NCBI GenBank assembly: GCA_020025115.1
Contig: JAHHSP010000084.1
Coordinates: 1-5,512, forward strand
DNA: 5,512 nucleotides
Source of the DNA: Collinsella sp.
GTDB lineage: Bacteria > Actinomycetota > Coriobacteriia > Coriobacteriales > Coriobacteriaceae
Direction: 5' to 3'
Part shown: one piece after another, positions 1 to 4,917 of the stretch
Numbering within the stretch: position 1 is the first letter of the stretch
Layout: every line of letters starts with the position of its first letter
The notes under the pieces: generated by a model
The model's database searches: none
Seen by the model: the letters and a program-made list of their open reading frames with translations, nothing else
Told to the model about the DNA's origin: nothing
Translations under genes and position numbers: made by a program

Positions 1-875
1 GGCTTGGGACCATCCTCTTCGGCACCCACCTTGGGGGTGTCTTCGCGCGCCGCTTTCCTCGCGCGGGAGGCACGTCCGGGACGAGCGTCCCTCTTGACCG
101 CGCCCTCCTTCTCGGGAACCTCCTCGATGGCCGCAATGGAAGCGGACTTTGCAGACTCGGCGGGCGAGCCATCAACCCTATCGGCCTGAGTGCCCGGGCC
201 GTCATTGGGTTTCTGAGGGCCCTCCGCCGCGGACCCCTCCGGCTTCGACTCCTCGCGAGCCGCCATCAAAGCGGCTTGCTGCGCAGCCAGGGCCGCAGCC
301 GCGGCCTTTTCGGCCTCGACATAAGCTTTCGGCTTGCGACCACGGCGGTGCGGACGCAGCGCGGGATCGACCAACGGCGCTTCGACCTTGACTTCCTGCA
401 CATCCACGGCAGGTTCGGCGGCAGAGAGGACCTCGGCGGCGCGTTCGGCGGCGCGGCGCTGCCGGCGGACGACGGAGGCCTGGCTGATCTGCGCAAGGGC
501 ACGAGCCTGCATGACCTCCGCGCTGGCCGTGGAAGCATCGGCTTGCTCGGCGCTGGCCTTTGGCTTGCGGCCACGGCGCTTGACCGGAGCCTCTACGTCC
601 TCGGCCTCCGCAGCGGCGCGCGCACGGCGACGGGGCGGCGTTGGCGCCGCGGTCGAATCAGCCGTCTTGCGCGTACGGCGCTTGGGCTTGGCATCGGACT
701 CCTGAGCAACCGGAACAGCCTCAGGGTCGGGAGCTGCCTCGACCTTGGGGGCCTCAACCTTGACGGTGGCTCTCGCCTCTCGAGTGCCGGGGGCATCGGA
801 TGCGGGGGAAGGCGCAGCCTCATGTGCGCGGTCATCCCTGCTCGGAGCCTTCTCGATATTCGCTTCTTCAGACAC
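1..875 (-). CDS. rho: Probable transcription termination factor Rho, N-terminal extension only (partial, runs off the left edge)
   Basis: The frame is open for 291 codons from a GTG at 875 and has no stop before the window edge. An in-frame TAG lies at 884-882, three codons upstream, so this GTG is the first usable start; the ribosome site before it is weak (AGAAGAAAG). The visible protein is low complexity, rich in Ala, Pro, Glu, Lys and Arg, with no folded domain. It carries basic clusters: KPKRRTRK (63-70), PPRRRAR (80-86), KRRGRKPKA (99-107), RRQRR (137-141) and HRRGRKPKA (176-184). RRGRKPKA occurs twice exactly and resembles an AT-hook. Actinobacterial Rho proteins are known for long, charged N-terminal insertions that bind RNA, and argS and rho lie in the same gene neighbourhood in several actinobacteria. 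The Rho call rests on those two facts, because the RNA-binding and ATPase core is outside the window. It could instead be another protein with a disordered basic tail, such as an RNase E-type enzyme. That this is a real gene is much surer than its name. Confidence 0.6.
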   Translation of the reverse strand, partial: MSEEANIEKAPSRDDRAHEAAPSPASDAPGTREARATVKVEAPKVEAAPDPEAVPVAQESDAKPKRRTRKTADSTAAPTPPRRRARAAAEAEDVEAPVKRRGRKPKASAEQADASTASAEVMQARALAQISQASVVRRQRRAAERAAEVLSAAEPAVDVQEVKVEAPLVDPALRPHRRGRKPKAYVEAEKAAAAALAAQQAALMAAREESKPEGSAAEGPQKPNDGPGTQADRVDGSPAESAKSASIAAIEEVPEKEGAVKRDARPGRASRARKAAREDTPKVGAEEDGPK

Positions 876-985
876 GCGGTTCTACTTTCTTCTCGCGTTA
901 GTACAAGCACGGCGTCGATTCACGCCGAAATATCACTTGTTTGAAATATAGGTAAGAAAATGAAAGCGCAGGTCGCGCTGGGTTG

Positions 986-994
986 AATATACCA
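986..994 (-). promoter_or_regulatory. Putative extended -10 promoter of the rho-like gene
   Basis: Reading the minus strand from 994 gives TGG followed by TATATT, a TGn plus five-of-six -10 box. No good -35 lies 16-18 nt upstream. It sits just past the argS terminator and would start RNA near 979, leaving a leader of about 100 nt. That leader contains a small hairpin (GGCGT/ACGCC arms at 911-915 and 922-926). The call is from motif match only. Confidence 0.4.
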
Positions 995-1015
995 CAATGC
1001 GAGCGTGCGGTATAG

Positions 1016-1052
1016 AAAAATGCCCAGACGCAAAAGCATCCGGGCATTTTTT
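1016..1052 (-). terminator. Rho-independent terminator of argS
   Basis: On the minus strand the RNA forms a 12-bp stem (AUGCCCGGAUGC with GCGUCUGGGCAU), a UUUU loop and a U-rich tail, 30 nt past the argS stop. Two pairs are G-U wobbles in the minus-strand RNA but become A/C mismatches in the plus-strand RNA, so the hairpin is built for the argS direction. It should separate argS transcription from the rho-like gene. Confidence 0.88.
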
Positions 1053-1082
1053 CATGTACTCGCGAGCCGACGAGGAGGTCGA

Positions 1083-2936
1083 TTACATCGTGGTGGGCGC
1101 GGAAACGCCGATGAGGCTCAACACCAGCTCGAGCACGGAGCGAACGGCGTCGCAGGCGGCGAGGCGAGCGCGGGACAGCTCGGCGTCGACCGGACGACCC
1201 TCGCTCGGCAGGACCTGGCAGGCCTGGTAGAAGCTGTGGAAGCCGCCGGCGAGCTCCTCGGCGAAGTGGGTCAGGCGGAAAGGCGCACGGTCACGCGCGC
1301 AGCTGGCGATGAGGTCTTCGAGTTCGGAGATCTTGCGGGAAAGCGCGAGCTCGGTGGGGTCGACCAGCAGCGCGTAATCGACGTTGTCGCCGATGGCCTT
1401 GGCGGCCACGGCATCCATACCCATCTCGGCGGCCTCCTCCGGCGTGACGCCGGCGGCCTTGCGCAGGATGGAGCAGATGCGGGCATGGGCATACTGCACG
1501 TAGTACACGGGGTTGTTCTGGCTCTTCTCCTTGACGGCCTCGATGTCGAAATCGATGGCCTGATTGGAGGAGCGGGAAATCAGGGTGTAGCGGGTGGCGT
1601 CGGCGCCGACCTCGTCCACGAGCTCCTGGAAGGTGACCATGGTGCCCTTGCGCTTGGACATGCGAATCGGCTTGCCGTTGCGGAGCAGGTTCACGAACTG
1701 GCCGAGTAGGACCTCGAACTGGCCGGGGTAGCCCAGGGCGTCGCAGACGCAGCGCACGCGGTTGATGTACCCATGGTGGTCGCAGCCCCAGATGTCGATG
1801 ACATGGTCGACGCGCTGGAACTTATCCCAGTGATAGGCAACATCGGAGGCGAAGTAGGTGTACTCGCCGTTGGCCTTCACCAGGACGCGATCCTTGTCGT
1901 CGCCCAGGTCGGTGGAACGGAACCACAGGGCGCCGTCCTTGTTGTAGAGATAGCCCATCTCGTCGAGCTTGGCGAAGGCTCGATCGACGGCGGAGGTGCC
2001 GGCATGCTCGCCCTCGGTGTCCTTGATGTAGACGGTGCGCTCGGAGAACCACTTGTCGAAATCGCAACGGACGTCGTGGCACAGCTGGCGCATGTTCTCG
2101 ACCATCTTGGCGTAACCCTCCTCACGGAAGTGGAGCATGCGCTCCTCGTCCGTGACGTGGGCCCACTTGTCGCCGTCTTTCTTGTAGAAGGCAGCGGCCT
2201 CGTCGATGATGTAGGTGCCGCCGTAGGCGTTGCCGCCCAGGCCGTTGGTGAAGGCGTCCATGTAAGGATGGGAATCGAGGTGCTCGTCGGCCTCGTCCTG
2301 GACGAAGTTGTCGCGGTCCTGGGCCAGGAAATCGCGGGCGCCGTCGATATCGAGGCCCTCCTTCTCCATGATCTCGATAAGCTGCATATAGCGGTAAGAG
2401 ATGGAGTTGCCGAACACGTCCATCTGGGAGCCGTGGTCGTTGATGTAGAACTCGCGCTGGATGTCGTAGCCGGCGTGGCTCATGACGCGGCAGAGGGAGT
2501 CGCCGAGCGCGGCCCAACGGCCATGACCGACGTGCATCGGGCCGACAGGGTTGGCGGAAACGAACTCAACCTGGGTCTTCATGCCCTGGCCGACGTTGGA
2601 CTTAGCGAAGTCCATGCCCTCCTTGCGGGCGACATCCAAGATGGCGTTGTTCGCGGCGGCATTCAGATAGAAATTGATAAAACCAGGGCCTGCGACCTCG
2701 ACCTTGGCGATCTCGGCGCTCTCGGGCATATGTGCCGCGATGGCGTCGGCGATCTTTTTGGGCGCGCAGTGGGCCAGCTTGGCGGACTTCATCGCGCAAG
2801 TGGAGGTCCACTCACCGTGAGAAGTGTCAGCCGGTCGCTCCATGCCACAATCCTCAAGCTCGAACGCGGGCAGGTCGCCAGCATCCTGAGCAGCGGCGAG
2901 GGCAGTGCGCACCAACTCTTCAATCTTCTCCGGCAT
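1083..2936 (-). CDS. argS: Arginyl-tRNA synthetase (ArgRS), complete
   Basis: This class I synthetase attaches arginine to tRNA-Arg in the cytoplasm using ATP; family members need the tRNA present for amino-acid activation. The protein is 617 residues, within the usual bacterial range. Domains in order: an N-terminal tRNA-binding domain (about 1-95, ending in the family signature GPGFINFYLN at 83-92); the Rossmann catalytic domain with the HIGH motif as HVGH (135-138, inside SANPVGPMHVGHGR) and the KMSKS-type loop as RMSKRKG (425-431); and a helical DALR anticodon-binding domain (about 477-617, starting near YYVQYAHAR). YTYFASDVAYHWDKF (359-373) is also typical. The ATG at 2936 is preceded by AGGAGG (2947-2942) at 5 nt spacing. 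The gene is transcribed alone: a divergent promoter region lies upstream and an intrinsic terminator downstream. No key residue is missing. Confidence 0.98.
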   Translation of the reverse strand: MPEKIEELVRTALAAAQDAGDLPAFELEDCGMERPADTSHGEWTSTCAMKSAKLAHCAPKKIADAIAAHMPESAEIAKVEVAGPGFINFYLNAAANNAILDVARKEGMDFAKSNVGQGMKTQVEFVSANPVGPMHVGHGRWAALGDSLCRVMSHAGYDIQREFYINDHGSQMDVFGNSISYRYMQLIEIMEKEGLDIDGARDFLAQDRDNFVQDEADEHLDSHPYMDAFTNGLGGNAYGGTYIIDEAAAFYKKDGDKWAHVTDEERMLHFREEGYAKMVENMRQLCHDVRCDFDKWFSERTVYIKDTEGEHAGTSAVDRAFAKLDEMGYLYNKDGALWFRSTDLGDDKDRVLVKANGEYTYFASDVAYHWDKFQRVDHVIDIWGCDHHGYINRVRCVCDALGYPGQFEVLLGQFVNLLRNGKPIRMSKRKGTMVTFQELVDEVGADATRYTLISRSSNQAIDFDIEAVKEKSQNNPVYYVQYAHARICSILRKAAGVTPEEAAEMGMDAVAAKAIGDNVDYALLVDPTELALSRKISELEDLIASCARDRAPFRLTHFAEELAGGFHSFYQACQVLPSEGRPVDAELSRARLAACDAVRSVLELVLSLIGVSAPTTM

Positions 2937-2986
2937 AGAGGCCTCCTCATCCTATGGCCCTGAGATGTCCTTCTCGCAGGGCTCAC

Positions 2987-3018
2987 GTACAGACGCACTG
3001 TACTCTAGCACAGTACAG
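2987..3018. repeat. Three alternating GTACAG/CTGTAC half-sites over the argS promoter
   Basis: GTACAG occurs at 2987-2992, CTGTAC at 2998-3003 and GTACAG at 3013-3018. The last two extend to perfect 7-bp arms (CTGTACT at 2998-3004, AGTACAG at 3012-3018) with a 7-nt gap. The first two form 6-bp arms with a 5-nt gap. The outer arms bracket the putative -10 element of argS, and the inner pair falls near the expected start of transcription. It could be a repressor operator or two mutually exclusive hairpins. It does not look like an ArgR box. Confidence 0.55.
3002..3010 (-). promoter_or_regulatory. Putative extended -10 promoter of argS
   Basis: The minus strand reads TGC then TAGAGT, a TGn extension with a four-of-six -10 box that keeps the key TA and final T. 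No -35 consensus is seen at normal spacing. RNA would begin near 2995, giving a leader of about 60 nt, too short for a T-box riboswitch. The element is embedded in the GTACAG/CTGTAC repeats. Confidence 0.35.
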
Positions 3019-3198
3019 CAGCTTACGGGCGTGAAATCCCCGAAAACATGCGATAGGCCGCTTTTTCCAAATTCAAATCTACAAGAAAACGCATAGAAAG
3101 ATGCAGAATTCAAATTCCGTCATTAGCCCATTCAGGCATTTTAACAGTGTCGTATACCATCTAGCAAAGGGATAAATGTAGGTTTTACCACATAAACG

Positions 3199-3207
3199 TG
3201 CTATTAT
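3199..3207 (+). promoter_or_regulatory. Putative extended -10 promoter of carD
   Basis: The sequence is TGC followed by TATTAT, a five-of-six -10 box with the TGn extension; no good -35 is seen. Transcription would start near 3213-3215, about 35 nt before the ATG, and the ribosome site GGAGGA at 3239-3244 falls inside that leader. The distance and the AT-rich setting fit a real promoter, but it is a motif call. Confidence 0.5.
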
Positions 3208-3247
3208 TGAGACGATTGACTGTATCGCGTATTCGTTTGGAGGAAGC

Positions 3248-3757
3248 ATGTTTGAAATCGGACAGCACGTTATACACCCCGGGCAAGGAGTCTGCACGGT
3301 CGTCGGATTCACCGAGGATGCCACGCACCCCATGATTTTGCTCCGCGCCAAATCCGGCCATGCGGAGACCCACCTCATGTATCCCCTCGCCCAGCAAAGC
3401 CGCCTGCATGCGATCATCTCGCGCGAGGACGCCGAAGATCTCATCGACTCCTATGCCGACCTGCCGGTTGATTCCTTCACCGAACGCAACAGCGCGCTTG
3501 AGGAGACCCATTTCAAGCAACAACTCAAACTCGGCGCCCCCGAGACGGTGCGTGTGGCAAAAACCATGCGTCACCGCATCGCAGAGGCGGAAGCCCGCGG
3601 AAAGAAGCCGAGCAGCTACTACTCCCGCATGCTCAAAGAAGCGCGCCGCCGCACGCTTGAAGAGCTCTCCGTCGCCCTCGGCGCCGACGAGGACGCCGTC
3701 GAAGAGCGACTCAAAGAGGCCATCGTCCAAGCAGGCGAAATCCCGGCGCTCAACTAG
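3248..3757 (+). CDS. carD: CarD/CdnL-family RNA polymerase-binding transcription regulator
   Basis: CarD-family proteins bind the RNA polymerase beta subunit and stabilise open promoter complexes, affecting rRNA and many other genes. This protein is 169 residues, the usual size. The N-terminal Tudor-like polymerase-interaction domain (about 1-60) opens with FEIGQHVIHPGQGVCTVVGF, the family hallmark. The C-terminal all-helical DNA-binding domain (about 75-165) includes LGAPETVRVAKTMRHRI, then KPSSYYSRMLKEARRRTLEEL, matching the family pattern of a helix with the ML..A motif. The ATG is preceded by GGAGGA at a short spacing of 4 nt. It is divergent from argS and appears to be its own transcription unit. 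One oddity: there is no tryptophan anywhere, although mycobacterial and Thermus CarD use one (W85/W86) as a minor-groove wedge; Phe77 may stand in its place. The family call is secure, but true CarD versus a divergent paralogue is less so. Confidence 0.93.
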   Translation: MFEIGQHVIHPGQGVCTVVGFTEDATHPMILLRAKSGHAETHLMYPLAQQSRLHAIISREDAEDLIDSYADLPVDSFTERNSALEETHFKQQLKLGAPETVRVAKTMRHRIAEAEARGKKPSSYYSRMLKEARRRTLEELSVALGADEDAVEERLKEAIVQAGEIPALN

Positions 3758-3778
3758 CGACGCGCCGCCCTGAGCACA

Positions 3779-3787
3779 CCCCCCCCC
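3779..3787. repeat. Run of nine C in the carD-HD gene spacer
   Basis: Nine consecutive cytosines lie 22 nt after the carD stop and about 50 nt before the -35 box of the next gene. Homopolymers this long slip easily in replication and in sequencing. It is outside any gene, so a length change could at most alter spacing or folding between the two genes. Confidence 0.9.
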
Positions 3788-3839
3788 ATCGAAGTAGCCT
3801 CCGATCTCGATCCGGCGTCCCCTTCTTCTTCTGCCTTTG

Positions 3840-3868
3840 TTGAGGGTGACGCTCCATCACGCTATAGT
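3840..3868 (+). promoter_or_regulatory. Sigma-70-type promoter of the HD-domain gene
   Basis: TTGAGG (3840-3845, four of six matches to -35) and TATAGT (3863-3868, five of six matches to -10) are separated by exactly 17 nt. Transcription would begin near 3875, about 28 nt before the ATG at 3903. This also argues against an upstream in-frame TTG start at 3837, which would not be in the transcript. Confidence 0.7.
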
Positions 3869-3889
3869 GGGCGCAAGGTCAAATCGACG

Positions 3890-3895
3890 AGGAGG
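3890..3895 (+). promoter_or_regulatory. Ribosome binding site that sets the HD gene start
   Basis: A perfect AGGAGG sits 7 nt before the ATG at 3903. The frame is open further upstream to a TTG at 3837, and a later ATG exists at 3924 (MTRDAAFELL), but neither has such a site. The start at 3903 is therefore preferred, although homologues may begin near the second ATG. Confidence 0.85.
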
Positions 3896-3902
3896 TTGCC
3901 CC

Positions 3903-4502
3903 ATGGCGTCCCTTTCCGCATGCATGACGCGCGATGCCGCATTCGAGTTGCTCAAGGAGCACAACAAAGACCCGTTCCACATCGAACACGCCGAGACGGT
4001 TGAACAGACCATGCGTTATTTTGCGCGTGAGTATGATCCCGAAAACGAGGAGTTCTGGGGCATCGTGGGTCTTCTTCACGATCTCGACTGGGAAGAGCAC
4101 GACGATGACCCGATGAACCACACCGTCTACGCGGCGAAAGACATCGAGGCCGCCGGCGGCTCCGCCGAGCTCATCCGCGCAATCCAGACGCATACGAGCG
4201 ACTACAACACCGACCTGCCCAAGCCCGAGCTCCAGATGGAGAAGATCCTGTTCGCCACCGAGGAGCTCACGGGGCTCATCGGCGCCGCCGTGGTTATGCG
4301 GCCCTCCAAGAGCGTCATGGATTTCAACGTGAAGTCCCTCAAGAAAAAGTTCAAGGACAAGCGCTTCGCCGCCGGCGTCTCGCGCGACGTGATCCGCTCC
4401 GGTGCCGAGATGCTCGGCTGGGAACTCGACGAGCTGTTCGCGCGCACCATCGAGGCCATGCAGTCCTTCGCCCCAGATCGCGACACGTTCCAAGCCGAAT
4501 AG
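3903..4502 (+). CDS. HD-superfamily predicted hydrolase (COG2316-like)
   Basis: This is a 199-residue soluble protein with no signal peptide or membrane segment. HD proteins are usually metal-dependent phosphohydrolases; the substrate of this small subfamily is not known to me. Candidate metal ligands run in order: FHIEHAETV (H26, H29), the HD doublet in GLLHDLDWEEHD (H59-D60), DPMNHT (H73) and IQTHTSD (H97). The last conserved acidic position falls in LFATEELTGLI (117-127); I recall DELTG in relatives, so Glu120 may replace the usual Asp. The C-terminal half, with VMRPSKSVMDF, LKKKFKDKRFAAGVSRDVI and GAEMLGWELDELF, matches the conserved tail of this family and makes the assignment firm. A good promoter and AGGAGG site precede it, so it looks monocistronic, with possible read-through from carD since no terminator is seen between them. 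Its neighbours do not reveal a substrate. Confidence 0.88.
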   Translation: MASLSACMTRDAAFELLKEHNKDPFHIEHAETVEQTMRYFAREYDPENEEFWGIVGLLHDLDWEEHDDDPMNHTVYAAKDIEAAGGSAELIRAIQTHTSDYNTDLPKPELQMEKILFATEELTGLIGAAVVMRPSKSVMDFNVKSLKKKFKDKRFAAGVSRDVIRSGAEMLGWELDELFARTIEAMQSFAPDRDTFQAE

Positions 4503-4517
4503 CCGTTGAGAGCGCCC

Positions 4518-4554
4518 ACGCCTCAATTTTGAGATAATCCCTAAATTGAGGCGT
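4518..4554. repeat. Perfect 12-bp inverted repeat after the HD gene, terminator-like but without a U tract
   Basis: ACGCCTCAATTT (4518-4529) and AAATTGAGGCGT (4543-4554) are exact complements with a 13-nt loop, starting 15 nt after the HD stop. Outside it, GCGCC (4512-4516) can also pair with GGCGC (4560-4564). No run of T follows in either direction, so it is not a classic intrinsic terminator; it may stall or protect the 3' end, or bind a protein. The left arm can alternatively fold locally as CTCAA/TTGAG (4522-4526 with 4529-4533). Confidence 0.75.
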
Positions 4555-4802
4555 CGATCGGCGCCTCCGTAAAAGTCGGTTTTGAGATAGGACGGGCTCG
4601 CATCACCCGTTCCGCCCTGCCGAGAGCCTCCACCTGCCGGTCGGATCATCACGGGGAAAAATGCAGGGGGCAAAGCGATCGAGACCCTGTGCGACAACGG
4701 TTCGACGGTCAAATGCGTTCAAAAGCCCGCTGACACCAGAATGCGGACGGCCCACGACACCGCATATCGTATCGTGAGACGCTGATCTACGCCGCAACTC
4801 GA
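4555..4802. other. Non-coding stretch between the HD and sigma genes, function unknown
   Basis: About 250 bp with no convincing gene, tRNA or known riboswitch. It has a 7-bp hairpin (GGACGGG at 4590-4596 with CCCGTTC at 4606-4612) and CCCTGC/GCAGGG pairing (4615-4620 with 4663-4668), the latter competing with CCCTG at 4685-4689. TTTTGAGATA at 4580-4589 repeats 4527-4536. One 38-codon ORF (4661-4777) lacks a good ribosome site. Composition is GC-rich, unlike a simple promoter spacer, and the segment is bracketed by two related short sequences, so a dispersed element or structured RNA is possible but unproven. Confidence 0.4.
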
Positions 4803-4829
4803 CTCATTTTGAGGCCGCCCCTTAAATGG
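4803..4829. repeat. Second copy of the short element seen at 4522-4551
   Basis: The segment begins CTCATTTTGAG and ends CCCCTTAAATGGA. The left element begins CTCAATTTTGAG and ends TCCCTAAATTGAGG. With small gaps the two align over their ends but differ in the middle. They lie about 280 bp apart in the same orientation on either side of the non-coding stretch. It could be a pair of protein sites, degenerate element ends, or coincidence. Confidence 0.35.
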
Positions 4830-4867
4830 ATATCGGATTAGCTCCTAAAAAATCAGCTGAATTAACG

Positions 4868-4896
4868 TGTAACATTTTCGACCTCCGCCCCGTGTA
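4868..4896 (+). promoter_or_regulatory. Putative ECF-type (self-recognised) promoter of the sigma gene
   Basis: TGTAAC (4868-4873) followed by ATTTT, then 17 nt in total, then CGTGTA (4891-4896). An AAC-containing -35 with a CGT -10 is the hallmark of ECF promoters; Bacillus SigW and SigX sites are similar. Because an ECF sigma gene follows directly, positive autoregulation is a natural inference. Transcription would start near 4902-4905, leaving a leader of only about 15 nt that still holds most of the Shine-Dalgarno. A good sigma-70 promoter is not evident here. Confidence 0.5.
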
Positions 4897-4910
4897 TAGG
4901 GCAAGGAGGT
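4881..4910 (+). promoter_or_regulatory. Inverted repeat that can mask the sigma gene ribosome site
   Basis: ACCTCCGCCC (4881-4890) pairs with GGGC (4899-4902) and GGAGGT (4905-4910), with an AA bulge and the 8-nt loop CGTGTATA. The right arm is the strong Shine-Dalgarno AAGGAGGTG, 8 nt before the ATG at 4918. In a transcript beginning upstream of 4881 the ribosome site would be paired. The loop coincides with the putative ECF -10 element, so the repeat may instead, or also, act as DNA. The pairing is seen directly; its role is inferred. Confidence 0.6.
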
Positions 4911-4917
4911 GGAGCAC

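Larger units (their letters stand above)
2937..3247. other. Divergent argS/carD intergenic control region, no gene
   Basis: This 311-bp stretch separates two oppositely oriented genes. It holds the argS ribosome site (2942-2947), a GTACAG/CTGTAC repeat cluster over the putative argS promoter (2987-3018), an AT-rich middle, and the putative carD promoter (3199-3207) with its ribosome site GGAGGA (3239-3244). In the AT-rich part the 9-mer AATTCAAAT appears twice (3070-3078 and 3107-3115); this may be chance. I see no RNA gene, small ORF with a ribosome site, or T-box leader. Confidence 0.7.

Noticed and set aside
276..944. 222-codon plus-strand ORF opposite the rho-like gene
   Set aside because: It is an antisense shadow caused by high third-position GC. 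Its glycine/leucine/arginine-rich product has no domain, and the opposite strand has the coherent 291-codon frame.
1773..2963. 396-codon plus-strand ORF opposite argS
   Set aside because: It is the mirror of a confidently identified ArgRS gene; its valine/leucine/glycine-rich translation is typical of antisense frames.
2937..3000. T-box or attenuator leader before argS
   Set aside because: The leader is only about 60 nt from the likely start, and no T-box core sequence or terminator is present.
3837..3902. Upstream in-frame TTG extension of the HD protein by 22 residues
   Set aside because: The extension overlaps the -35/-10 promoter, lies before the expected transcript start, and lacks a ribosome site, whereas 3903 has AGGAGG at 7 nt.
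3879..4712. 277-codon minus-strand ORF opposite the HD gene
   Set aside because: It is an antisense shadow of a gene with clear HD motifs, promoter and ribosome site. No ribosome site or domain supports it.
4681..4720. GGTTCGA resembling a tRNA T-loop
   Set aside because: The flanking bases do not form the T-stem, and no acceptor, D or anticodon arm can be placed around it.
4661..4777. A 38-codon plus-strand ORF (starts MQGAKRSRPCATTV) in the HD-sigma spacer
   Set aside because: It has an ATG, but only a poor ACGGGG upstream, no domain, and sits inside a stretch with competing hairpins. Kept as a possibility only if many copies with conserved frame are found.
4603..4797. Minus-strand 64-codon ORF across the same spacer
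   Set aside because: It begins with TTG, has no ribosome site and overlaps nothing that would support it. It reads like chance opening in GC-rich DNA.
4853..4860. 8-bp palindrome TCAGCTGA beside an A/T run, suggesting a minus-strand terminator
   Set aside because: There is no loop for a hairpin and no minus-strand gene ending there.
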